Source: CAZRIE01 sp964600075
GTDB lineage: Bacteria; Bacteroidota; Bacteroidia; Flavobacteriales; Flavobacteriaceae
DNA length: 64,000 nucleotides
Assembly: GCA_964600075.1 (NCBI GenBank)
Contig: CAZRIE010000008.1
Coordinates: 1-64,000, forward strand
Direction: 5' to 3'
Shown here: piece by piece, positions 55,701-62,498 of the stretch
How the letters are laid out: every line of letters begins with the position of its first letter
Numbering within the stretch: position 1 is the first letter of the stretch
Position numbers and translations under genes: made by a program
The notes under the pieces: generated by a model
What the model was told of the DNA's origin: nothing
The model's input: only the letters and a program-made list of their open reading frames with translations
Database searches by the model: none

Positions 55701-55889
55701 GGCCGAATTCTTATCCTTTTTTGCCTTTTTAGAAATGGAATCGACAACTTTTAAGGCGGATTTGGTCAATGCTTCGCTTTCAAGTTTTTGCACCTTTTTC
55801 CAAAGTGCTACATATGAACCGTCATTGCCTTGTGCCTGTGCCATTTGAGAAAAAAGGAGTATCGTCAATAATAGGGATAGCTTCTTCAT
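49752..55889 (-). CDS. Alpha-2-macroglobulin family protein with SusC-like segment
   Basis: A 2045-residue secreted protein with a signal peptide (MKKLSLLLTILLFSQMAQAQ). It shows the A2M architecture: long N-terminal MG domains, a bait-like region, and a C-terminal thioester domain. The thioester-like motif is YECNEQTFARYY, with Cys1501 (CxEQ type, the second residue is Asn rather than Gly). It contains a carboxypeptidase-like region and, at residues 1203-1213, LDEVVTIGYGS, which resembles the hinge of SusC-type TonB-dependent receptors. A2M proteins trap proteases. The ATG at 55889 is chosen because an upstream ATG lies inside the promoter. Confidence 0.9.
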   Translation of the reverse strand: MKKLSLLLTILLFSQMAQAQGNDGSYVALWKKVQKLESEALTKSALKVVDSISKKAKKDKNSAQTVKALLYASKYVMTLEEDAQLSIINNFKSEIEKAQFPTKNILESYLAKLFWRYFQQNRHQFYNRTKTETKVDTTDFRTWDLTTLFHEIGIHFDASLENKAELQKTGLEDFKKILKNQPDSETYRPTLFHVLAHTALEFYSTTENSITRPADKFEINDPQLLCEAYEFTQRKIDIHDATSLQSKALLIYQDLLKFHFSEPKLDALVAIDIDRLGFTYQNAVFQTKDEVYLEVLQNSAENLKQHEASALYTYEIARLYHQQGNTYQVKVNEESRWKQKDALELCERVIAKFPDSRAADKCKALKSQILATSLQLNIERHIPIKKPSRLLVNYKNLDGLQLTAHKISQGELKELNSLYPQSKQLAFIQKLPLTKKWEASVKNEMDYRQHNTEILLPPLENGQYVILATPKDSENKTFAFSPVQVTDMALIETHTATQFIYQVIDRHNGEPISGAKLNFSYLRNYNKPQLNKTLTTDKMGRVSIPLSNENWSNVNVVVSRSEEKAFFGEYYINEKYDTNPKYTDYSCFLFTDRSIYRPGQPLYFKGIAIKNTQGVSAILENTLATVELKDVNGQTVGTQHFKTNAYGSFSGEFILPNTGLTGNFSLQVNAKKVALNGRTDFSIEEYKRPKFEPSFEPITETYKVNDIVTVNGTATAFAGSMITDAKVSYRVKRAVYFPRWYYWHYPYYNSTPQEIAHGETTTDAAGKYAINFKALPDNGVSKKNLPTFNYEVTADVTDINGETHSVTTFVTVGYHALTATINVPDPLYKDKKDNRLTLSTSNLNGQFVPAQGTLKMYRLKAPEHVLRPRPWAAPDYATWDKEEFKKLFPHDAFSNEHDPINWEKGKMVWQAKFDTGKATEIGIGAIKKWASGKYVIELETRDKFGQIVKDVAQTTVISDNDKKLADNQLFHIKTDKDTYSAGDDLEVTLSSSATDLTVSVFAEKDRKIIDTQLVRLSDNSKTFTVPVTVDDLGGFAINYSFSAYNSFQSGSLAVSVPYPPTDLEIETVTFRNKLQPGTDEIWSFKIKGPKGDKVAAELLASMYDASLDAFQGHNWSFNPLMRPTYYSNSYTNANNSFGTSSFRTYLDNKTYSFKPQYYDAFEWFGLYFGNNLRFRTMRGAAPMAISAPTESAAMEMEADKAALDEVVTIGYGSTENKGGQANKPEKQQPKEEHNEEKEGQETAFDDVKIRKNLQETAFFFPQLQTDEEGNISFSFTTPEALTKWKLQLLAHTKSLQSAVTTLQTVTQKELIIIPNAPRFLREGDEITISTKIANLTDKTLSGLAKLELVDAVTGKNISKKILISPLPGEMPQAEGDKDAAAIVGLGEVNFRVDSLNNTQVSWRLKIPEGVQAIQYTIIAKAGDFSDGEQNVLPVLTNRMLVTETLPMWVGSNQTKTFVLEKLKDNTSTTLRNHQLTLEITSNPAWYAVQALPYLMEYPYECNEQTFARYYANTLASHIANSNPRIQDVFQQWANSDDLISNLEKNEELKSLLIQETPWLRDAQSETEQKKRIALLFNLDKMKNEQATALNKLKNNQKTSGAWAWFNGGPDNRFITQHIVIGLGHLKKLNVTLSAAETEVTKPVIQKAIAYLDSEFIAAYNRMKKYATDINEDHLSQTQINYLYMRSFFKEFKTSKKVNEITAYYQGQAQKYWTKKGLYSKGMLVLALHRMDDTKTSAKILKSLKENSINSEELGMYWKENTASWHWYQAPIETQALLIEAFSEIENDIKTIDNLKIWLLKNKQTNQWKTTKATTEAIYALLLQGNEWLSVTDVVDVLVGGEKIKPTQLENVKVESGTGYFKTSWNGNEVKPKMAEVQISKKGEGIAWGALYWQYFEDLDKITSAETPLKLKKKLFLKKNTHTGEEISEITETTDLEVGDMVRVRIELRSDRDMEFVHMKDMRAAGFEPINVLSQYKWQDGLGYYESTKDASTNFFFDYLPKGVYVFEYDLRVNNAGEFSNGITTIQSMYAPEFSSHSEGVRVEVR

Positions 55890-55907
55890 AAGTATAAAAT
55901 TACGGAA

Positions 55908-55938
55908 CAAAGATTTACAAAACCCATGCTATGGGCAA
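55908..55938 (-). promoter_or_regulatory. Promoter of the A2M gene
   Basis: On the minus strand, TTG (55938-55936), a 20-base spacer and AATCTTTG (55915-55908), seven of eight matches to the -7 consensus. The ATG follows after 18 bases, which places an upstream ATG at 55910 inside the -7 element and rejects it as the start. Confidence 0.6.
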
Positions 55939-56037
55939 CTATAACTTAGGGAAGTCAGGTTTTGAATGAGTGAGGCCACTAGCTTCCGAAGGGAGAACTC
56001 TCACTCAAAAGGATTTCGCCCTTCAGGGGCTAGGGGC

Positions 56038-56823
56038 TTATAGCGACTTCAACAACCCACCATCGATAGGAATTTGGGTTCCCGTGATATAGGCAGCTTG
56101 GTCAGAGGCCAAAAAGGCCACTAAATACCCATATTCCTTAGGGTCTCCGATACGCTTAACAGGAACTTTCGATTCCATATCCGCGCGAACGTCGCTGGCA
56201 GGGATACCCAACTGTTCCGCTTTTTTAGCGTTGAGCTGTTCGATGCGTACGGTGTCAAAATAGCCTGTAAGGATGCTATTTACCGTAATATTATACTCAC
56301 CGACAGCGGTTGCCAAAGACTTCGCCCATGTAACGACAGCTGCCCTGATAGTATTCGAAAGTGCCAAATATGATAAGGGCTCCTTAACCGATACCGAAGC
56401 CACGTTGATGATTCGCCCCCATGTATTTTTCTGCATTTGTTGCAGTGCCAATTCCGTGGTAAAGACTACGGTTTTGAATAGCAGGTCAAAAGCTTGTTGG
56501 TAGTCTTCGGTATGTTTCTCCAAGGCGTTGCCTGCAGAAGGGCCTTGGGTATTGTTTACTAAAATATCGATTGTATTGTTTTCGAAATAGGTTGAAATGA
56601 TAGTTGCATAGCCTTCGAAATCGGAGAAATCGACGACCAGATATTGGTGCTTTTGACCTTGATCGGTAGGAAGGTTTGCAACGATGTGCTTCAATTTATC
56701 GGCACTGCGTGACATCAACGTAACACTTGCTCCACTCTCGGCCAATTGTTGGGCAATCGCCTTTCCGATACCTCCGCTGCTGCCACCTACTAGGGCCCTC
56801 TTTCTATTTAGGTTTATGTTCAT
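56038..56823 (-). CDS. Short-chain dehydrogenase/reductase family protein (atypical)
   Basis: A 261-residue Rossmann-fold protein. Nucleotide-binding motif GGSSGGIG at 13-20 and NVASVSV near 140 are normal. In place of the catalytic YxxxK pair it has Y152 and Ser156 in SYLALSNTIR, so the Lys is missing. This matches the SDR subgroup that lacks a perfect catalytic tetrad (often called BKR-like), whose function is unknown. It is otherwise full length, ending in IPIDGGL. Confidence 0.85.
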   Translation of the reverse strand: MNINLNRKRALVGGSSGGIGKAIAQQLAESGASVTLMSRSADKLKHIVANLPTDQGQKHQYLVVDFSDFEGYATIISTYFENNTIDILVNNTQGPSAGNALEKHTEDYQQAFDLLFKTVVFTTELALQQMQKNTWGRIINVASVSVKEPLSYLALSNTIRAAVVTWAKSLATAVGEYNITVNSILTGYFDTVRIEQLNAKKAEQLGIPASDVRADMESKVPVKRIGDPKEYGYLVAFLASDQAAYITGTQIPIDGGLLKSL

Positions 56824-56890
56824 TGGGTATTAGTTAAAAGTTAAACGCGCCTTACCATTAACGATTAGCCATTAATCGAGGCTTTTTTGC

Positions 56891-57151
56891 TTAACTAAGG
56901 TAAAGGAATCTCAACACAAAAGAAAGACCCCAAAGATTAATAGTACGATTGTAACGATCCAATGAAAAAAAATTGTCAGGGTCGTTGGTAGACCATGTGC
57001 CGCCTAGAGTTTTACCGCCCCCAAGATCAGGGAAAAGTTGAAAGGTCTTATTGGCTTCGTCCGAGTCTTTGTTACAGACTGTTACGGCACCATCAGTGCC
57101 GGCACATTGGGCCAATACATAGTTGAAAACAGGTGCGAATAATACAAGCAA
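56891..57151 (-). pseudogene. Degraded N-terminal fragment of a gliding/T9SS-type adhesin
   Basis: A short frame without ATG reading LLVLFAPVFNYVLAQCAGTDG, then TVCNKDSDEANKTFQLFPDL, then GGGKTLGGTWSTNDPDNFF, ending NLWGLSFVLRFLYLS. It matches, by my memory, the N-terminal region of large Ig-domain adhesins in gliding Flavobacteriaceae, which normally run for thousands of residues. Here the homology stops at NLWG and a stop codon follows; the upstream ATG is gone (only TTG remains). This looks like a remnant of a deleted giant gene. No function is expected. Confidence 0.65.
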
Positions 57152-57424
57152 CCCTTTTAGAGAGGGGGTCAGTAGATTTGGGTAGGTCAGTACTGCTTAT
57201 TTAGAACAGAAATACTTCCGGTTCGATAGCACAAAAGTAATTTTGTGGTTAGGCGACGAACAATAAATGTTGTAGACGCCTGGTTTTGACGGGTGAATCT
57301 TACGAAATACGCAGCAAGGCAATGTGCAAATCGTGTATTTCATCGATATTTGTTTCCTTTTTACCCATAGTTTTTTCTATCAAATCGTGTTTGCCTTCTC
57401 AGAATTTTTCCAAAAATCAATTCC

Positions 57425-57432
57425 TATATTTG
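57425..57432 (+). promoter_or_regulatory. -7 element of mpl
   Basis: TATATTTG, an exact -7 match, ends eight bases before the mpl ATG at 57441. No -33 element was found at standard distance. Confidence 0.45.
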
Positions 57433-57440
57433 CTGGAAAT

Positions 57441-58808
57441 ATGGAGTACATGCAAATTCATTTTATAGCTATCGGTGGTAGTGCCATGCACAATTTGGCA
57501 TTGGCATTGGAACATAAAGGATATACCATAACCGGCAGTGATGATGTTATCTTCGAACCTTCAAAGACCCGATTGGCCAATAAAGGTCTGTTGCCCGAAA
57601 CTTTCGGCTGGTTTCCCGAAAAGATACATACTGCTCTGGATGCTGTTATTTTGGGCATGCACGCCAAACCTGATAATCCAGAACTTTTGAAGGCAGAAGA
57701 ATTGGGGGTAACGATATATTCCTATCCGGAATTTCTTTACGAACAATCCAAGCACAAAACAAGGGTTGTTATTGGTGGTAGCCATGGCAAGACCTCAATT
57801 ACATCGATGATTTTGCACGTGCTCGACTACCACGATAGAAGGGTAGATTATATGGTAGGGGCACAATTGGAAGGTTTCGAGCGAATGGTTCATCTGACCG
57901 AAGAGAACGATTTTATTGTTTTGGAAGGCGACGAATATCTCTCTTCACCCATCGATAGAAGGCCGAAATTCCATTTGTACAAGCCTAATATTGCCCTGCT
58001 GAGCGGTATTGCCTGGGATCATATCAATGTCTTCCCGACTTTCGAAAATTATGTTGAACAATTCCAGATTTTCGTAGATAGCATCGTTAAGGGAGGTAGT
58101 ATTACCTACAATATTGAGGATGCCGAAGTGAAAAAAGTTGTGGAAGCGTCGGAAAACTCCATTCGAAAATTACCTTATACCACAGCCAAATACGGGGTCG
58201 AAAACGGACGAACGTTTTTGGAAACACCTGAAGGCCCAATGCCAATTGAAATTTTCGGAAAACACAATTTGAGTAACCTTGCCGGTGCCAAATGGATCTG
58301 TCAGAATATGGGTGTCGATGAAAACGACTTCTATGAGGCCATCGCTACCTTTAAAGGAGCTTCAAAGCGCCTAGAAAAAATTGCGCAAGGGGGTTCAAGT
58401 GTGGCCTACAAAGATTTCGCGCATTCACCGAGCAAGGTTTCGGCAACCACCAAGGCCGTAAAAGAACAATATCCCAATCGAAGATTGGTCGCTTGTCTTG
58501 AACTGCACACATACAGTAGTTTTAACCCGGAATTTTTAAAGGAATACAAGGGGGCTTTGGATGCTGCTGATGAAGCTATTGTTTTTTACCTACCTGAATC
58601 TGTTGCGATAAAGAAATTGGCCGCTGTCACACCTGAGCAGATTTCGCAGGCTTTTGAACGTAACGACTTAAAAATTTTCACAGACGCTTCCGCTTTCAGG
58701 GATTTTGTTTTCGAACAGGATTTTACGAATTCCGTTTTGCTGCTGATGAGCTCCGGTAATTATGGGGGATTGGATTTGGAAGCCGTAAAATCCAAGTTTC
58801 CCAATTGA
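57441..58808 (+). CDS. mpl: UDP-N-acetylmuramate:L-alanyl-gamma-D-glutamyl-meso-diaminopimelate ligase
   Basis: Mpl reattaches the murein tripeptide to UDP-MurNAc in murein recycling. From the ATG at 57441 it has 455 residues, the family length. The N-terminal Rossmann part IHFIAIGGSAMHNLALALEH lies at 6-25, the P-loop GGSHGKTSITSM is near 115, and the DAP-ligand region is near KDFAHSPSKVSAT. A longer frame to 57324 is rejected because a perfect -7 element lies just before this ATG. Confidence 0.95.
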   Translation: MEYMQIHFIAIGGSAMHNLALALEHKGYTITGSDDVIFEPSKTRLANKGLLPETFGWFPEKIHTALDAVILGMHAKPDNPELLKAEELGVTIYSYPEFLYEQSKHKTRVVIGGSHGKTSITSMILHVLDYHDRRVDYMVGAQLEGFERMVHLTEENDFIVLEGDEYLSSPIDRRPKFHLYKPNIALLSGIAWDHINVFPTFENYVEQFQIFVDSIVKGGSITYNIEDAEVKKVVEASENSIRKLPYTTAKYGVENGRTFLETPEGPMPIEIFGKHNLSNLAGAKWICQNMGVDENDFYEAIATFKGASKRLEKIAQGGSSVAYKDFAHSPSKVSATTKAVKEQYPNRRLVACLELHTYSSFNPEFLKEYKGALDAADEAIVFYLPESVAIKKLAAVTPEQISQAFERNDLKIFTDASAFRDFVFEQDFTNSVLLLMSSGNYGGLDLEAVKSKFPN

Positions 58809-58908
58809 TTGGCGAAAAAATAGTGTGAAGAATTGTCAGTACGATTCGCATTGGAACGCGATTTGCTAGCGTAGTATTATGCATGTCGTAAAAAGGTTTT
58901 ATAGTATT

Positions 58909-59070
58909 ATGGTAAAAAAGGTTTCCATTGTATTGATTGCCATTATGCTTGGTGTTTCTAATGCTATATTAGAAGAAGACAGAACCCTTAGTGACACTAG
59001 TAGCTATGTGACGCGGACGGAGCTGCCAGCTGATGATGATCACTTGTCGATAGATAAACGAAGCAGCTAA
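58909..59070 (+). CDS. Small secreted protein, 53 residues
   Basis: A short frame between mpl and radC. It starts MVKKVSIVLIAIMLGVSNA, a clear signal-peptide shape, then continues with a charged Asp/Glu- and Ser-rich tail ending in HLSIDKRSS. An ATG ten codons upstream at 58879 is possible. I recognise no family. The signal peptide supports a real protein, but a short frame can be chance. Confidence 0.5.
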   Translation: MVKKVSIVLIAIMLGVSNAILEEDRTLSDTSSYVTRTELPADDDHLSIDKRSS

Positions 59071-59111
59071 CCAATTCAGATACTAGAAATTTTTATATAT
59101 TTTTAGTGCGA

Positions 59112-59119
59112 TATCTTTG
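59112..59119 (+). promoter_or_regulatory. -7 element abutting radC
   Basis: TATCTTTG is an exact -7 match ending four bases before the radC ATG at 59124, which suggests a leaderless or nearly leaderless transcript. No -33 element is evident. Confidence 0.4.
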
Positions 59120-59123
59120 GCCG

Positions 59124-59822
59124 ATGAAAGAAAAACCAACTTCCTTTTCAATAAAACATTGGTCTGACGATGACAAGCCCAGGGAGAAATTGGTGCAAAA
59201 AGGGAAGTCCGTTTTGTCGGATGCTGAGCTGATTGCTATACTTATAGGTTCAGGTAGCAGAAACGAAAGTGCCGTTGAACTTGCCAAACGAATATTGGCG
59301 TCGGTCAACAATAATCTCAATGAGTTGGGCAAGCTGTCGATTAACCAATTAATGCAGTTCAAAGGTATCGGTGAGGCAAAGGCCGTGACGATTGCCGCTG
59401 CCTTGGAGATGGGTCGGCGCAGAAGGGGAGAGGACGCCCAGAAAATCACCAAGATCAATAGTAGTAGAGATGCCTTTGATCTGCTACGGCCCAAAATGGG
59501 GGAACTCGAGCATGAAGAGTTTTGGATTCTATACCTAAACAATGCAAATAAAGTGTTGCACAGCTCGCAATTGAGCAAGGGCGGCCTGACCGGTACTTTG
59601 GTCGATGTACGTATTGTTATGCGCCAGGCCCTGGAAGTTGGAGCGGTCGCCCTAGTTTTGGCCCACAACCACCCTTCTGGCACATTGCGCCCTAGTGAAG
59701 AAGACCGTAAAGTAACGCAAAAATTAAAACGCGCTTCCGAAGTGTTAGACGTAAAAGTTTTGGATCATTTGATTATTACCCAAAAGGATTATTTTAGTTT
59801 TGCCGATGAAGGGATTTTATAA
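59124..59822 (+). CDS. radC: RadC-family JAB-domain protein
   Basis: A 232-residue protein. The N-terminal helix-hairpin-helix lies in LGKLSINQLMQFKGIGEAKA near 74. The JAMM metalloprotease domain follows, with AHNHPSGTLRPSEED near 180 (H-x-H and Asp). Despite its historic name RadC is not shown to be a repair protein; its biochemical role is unclear. The ATG at 59124 is chosen over a GTG six codons upstream that lies before the -7 element. Confidence 0.92.
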   Translation: MKEKPTSFSIKHWSDDDKPREKLVQKGKSVLSDAELIAILIGSGSRNESAVELAKRILASVNNNLNELGKLSINQLMQFKGIGEAKAVTIAAALEMGRRRRGEDAQKITKINSSRDAFDLLRPKMGELEHEEFWILYLNNANKVLHSSQLSKGGLTGTLVDVRIVMRQALEVGAVALVLAHNHPSGTLRPSEEDRKVTQKLKRASEVLDVKVLDHLIITQKDYFSFADEGIL

Positions 59823-59915
59823 AAAGAGTTCCAAGTTTCAAGTTAAATACAACATTAACCTGGAACCAGGAACGATAGAAACCAGAAACCGTTGATTTAG
59901 AATTTTTAAGAATCT

Positions 59916-61214
59916 ATGCTGCTTATATACACCCATAAAATAACGCCGCGCTTCTCATATATCATGAAGCAGCTTTTTACGCGCATTTTGGGTATCGAAA
60001 TTTCGTTTACCACGAAGGTCGAAGATTTCATTAAGCATTCCGAAGCCAAGATAACCTATACAAAGCAACCTTTGCAGAACGAATTTTTCGTACGTAGCAA
60101 CGATTTGCTTTTTGAGCAGGGCATCAATGACCTCGAGATTATAGTTCGCGACTGGGAGGGTACCCCTTGTTTCTTTAGTGCAGGCGAGCGTAGCAATATC
60201 CCTTTCGATATCTTTTCGGCCAGTTTTTATCTTTTAAGCCGATATGAAGAATACTTGCCCCATGTAAAGGATAATCACGGTAGATTCCCCCCAAAAGAAA
60301 GTATTGCCTATCAGCAAAAATTTCTGCAAATGCCTGTAGTGGATATTTGGGCCAATAAATTGCTAGAGCATCTAAAAGAACGTTTCCCTGATCTTGAATA
60401 TAAACGGAAGAAGTATCAATTTACGTCTGTATTAGATGTGACTACATCACATAGTTATGCCTATCGTGGTTTCGTTCGCGGCGTAGCAGGGCTGTTTTAC
60501 GATTTAGGCTCACTAAAATTAAAGCGCGTTGTCGAGCGGATCAAGGTATGGTTCTATCCTAAGAAAGATCCGTACGATAATTTCTCCCTTATCATCGATT
60601 TACATAAAAGGTACCAGGTTAAAAGCATATTTTTCTTCCAATTTGCCACGCTTTCCACGTACGACAAAAATGTTTCTCCCAACAACAATAAGTTCAGGTT
60701 TTTGATTAAATCCATAGCGGATTATAGTAAAATCGCGTTGGCAGCGTCATACAGTTCCTTCAATAATATCGAACTATTGAAAAAAGAGAAGAAAAACCTA
60801 TCAGGGGTCATCAATAGGTCCATAGATGCTTCTCGTATGCGCTATAACCGTGTCGATTTGCCACAGACGTACCGAAATTTGGTAGAAGCTGAATTTACGG
60901 ATGACTATACCATGGGCTATACACATGAGATTGGATTTCGTGCTGGAAGTTGTACGCCATTTTATTTTTATGATATCAATCTTGAAATTCAGCAACCCAT
61001 ACGAATCCATCCCTTTGCACTGCATGACTATGCATTGACAAATTTCAAGAATAGCGATGAGATGTTATACCAAGTAGACTTTTTGTATAAACAGGTGAAA
61101 AAGGTAAATGGAGGTTTTACTACCGTTTTTTCAAATGAACTTTTAGGTGGTACTTCACAAAAAGTCGACTGGAAAAATTTATATACCACCCTTTTAAAAA
61201 CCTATAATGTTTAA
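59916..61214 (+). CDS. DUF7033 polysaccharide-deacetylase-like protein, probably inactive
   Basis: A 432-residue protein with an N-terminal DUF7033-like part (MLLIYTHKITPRFSYIMKQ at the start) and a C-terminal polysaccharide-deacetylase-like fold ending in GFRAGSCTPFYFYD near 340. The metal-binding positions look altered: the DxD-type motif reads LDVTTSHSYAYRG near 170, the HPSY-type motif reads ALAASYSS near 270, and the RQH-type motif reads NRSIDASRMRY near 300. Loss of the ligands suggests a non-catalytic role. It overlaps yjjG by eight bases. Confidence 0.72.
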   Translation: MLLIYTHKITPRFSYIMKQLFTRILGIEISFTTKVEDFIKHSEAKITYTKQPLQNEFFVRSNDLLFEQGINDLEIIVRDWEGTPCFFSAGERSNIPFDIFSASFYLLSRYEEYLPHVKDNHGRFPPKESIAYQQKFLQMPVVDIWANKLLEHLKERFPDLEYKRKKYQFTSVLDVTTSHSYAYRGFVRGVAGLFYDLGSLKLKRVVERIKVWFYPKKDPYDNFSLIIDLHKRYQVKSIFFFQFATLSTYDKNVSPNNNKFRFLIKSIADYSKIALAASYSSFNNIELLKKEKKNLSGVINRSIDASRMRYNRVDLPQTYRNLVEAEFTDDYTMGYTHEIGFRAGSCTPFYFYDINLEIQQPIRIHPFALHDYALTNFKNSDEMLYQVDFLYKQVKKVNGGFTTVFSNELLGGTSQKVDWKNLYTTLLKTYNV

Positions 61215-61896
61215 GACTGCGATTACCGACGTTTTTTTTGATCTTGATCATACTCTATGGGATTTTGAAAAGAATTCTGCACTGACCTTTAAAACGATAT
61301 TGGCGGAATATAATATCGGTATTGAACTTCAAGATTTTTTGAAGGTTTATGTTCCCGCCAACCTTGCTTTTTGGAAACTTTATCGGGAGGAAAAAATCAC
61401 AAAGGAAGCTTTGCGCTATCAACGTCTAAAGAGCGTTTTCGATGATTTGAAATATGAAGTTTCCGATGAGATTATAGATAGATTGGCCGTAGACTATATA
61501 GAGAACTTATCATCTCATGGCCATTTGTTTCCCAATACCACAACGATTTTAGAGTATCTAAAACCAAATTACAAATTACATATTATCACCAACGGCTTTC
61601 AAGAAGTACAGGATAAAAAACTTAAGAACTCCGGTATTTATAATTATTTTGACCAAATCATTAATTCTGAGATGGCAGGGGTGAAAAAACCCAATCCTTT
61701 CATTTTTGAATTGGCCTTAAAAAGAGCAGGTACACGACCCGAAACTTCATTGATGATCGGTGATAATCTTGAAGCCGATATTCAAGGTGCTATGGCAGTA
61801 GGTTACCGCGCAATACATTTCAACGCACATAATGGGCCGCAGCATGAATTTTGCGAAATGATTGATGATTTGATTGAAATAAAATCCTTTTTATAG
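61207..61896 (+). CDS. yjjG: YjjG-family noncanonical pyrimidine nucleotidase
   Basis: A 229-residue HAD phosphatase of the YjjG type, which removes phosphate from noncanonical pyrimidine nucleotides. The nucleophile and acid/base Asp pair is in DVFFDLDHTLWDFEKNS near 8. ITNGFQEVQDKKLKNSGI near 128 and KKPNPFIFELALK near 155 (motif III Lys) are followed by MIGDNLEADIQGA near 179. It starts within the end of the DUF7033-like gene, so the pair is translationally coupled. Confidence 0.92.
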   Translation: MFKTAITDVFFDLDHTLWDFEKNSALTFKTILAEYNIGIELQDFLKVYVPANLAFWKLYREEKITKEALRYQRLKSVFDDLKYEVSDEIIDRLAVDYIENLSSHGHLFPNTTTILEYLKPNYKLHIITNGFQEVQDKKLKNSGIYNYFDQIINSEMAGVKKPNPFIFELALKRAGTRPETSLMIGDNLEADIQGAMAVGYRAIHFNAHNGPQHEFCEMIDDLIEIKSFL

Positions 61897-61949
61897 AGTT
61901 ATATTGGTACGACCGAATCTGTCCATTCTAGGCAGTAAATGGTTTTGCC

Positions 61950-62498
61950 ATGAAGGGAATCTTAAAATACATCTTCTTTTGTCTAATATCTTTATCGGCA
62001 CTGTCTTCTTGTATTGAAGATCAAGATTTTGGGCAGTACGATCAAATTGAGATTACCCCAATATATCAAGGTAGTTTAATGTACATCGAGGCTCCCGAAT
62101 CGTTGGTCAACGATGCGCCCACGAATGTCGTTTTCTCCCGAGAATTTGATTTTGAAGCTTTTAGCTCTGATGACTTTACCGAAAGGGTTATCGAGGGTAC
62201 ACTAACCTATATTGTTGAGAATACGACAACTAAAGAACTGAGTGTTACGGTCGAACTATTAGATGCCGATGGCAATGCTCTTGATATTGAAATTCTACCT
62301 GTCGAACCGGCACCAATGGAAGAGTTCCAAAGAGATGTTGCCTATGGCGATGCCGGAAAAAGCATCGATATTATTAAAAACACTACTACTATACGGGTAA
62401 GCGCTATCAATTTAAGCGATAACAGCAGTATCTCCGATCTGCCAGAGCCCAAGATTATCTTAAAATCAGATGGTAAATTCAGAGTCCGACTGAAATGA
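61950..62498 (+). CDS. Lipoprotein of unknown family
   Basis: A 182-residue lipoprotein with signal sequence and lipid Cys21 (SALSSC). The rest is beta-rich with no recognised domain. Its last four bases overlap the start of the DUF5723 barrel gene, so it may act with that barrel, for example as an accessory lipoprotein. The partnership is inferred from the overlap only. Confidence 0.7.
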   Translation: MKGILKYIFFCLISLSALSSCIEDQDFGQYDQIEITPIYQGSLMYIEAPESLVNDAPTNVVFSREFDFEAFSSDDFTERVIEGTLTYIVENTTTKELSVTVELLDADGNALDIEILPVEPAPMEEFQRDVAYGDAGKSIDIIKNTTTIRVSAINLSDNSSISDLPEPKIILKSDGKFRVRLK

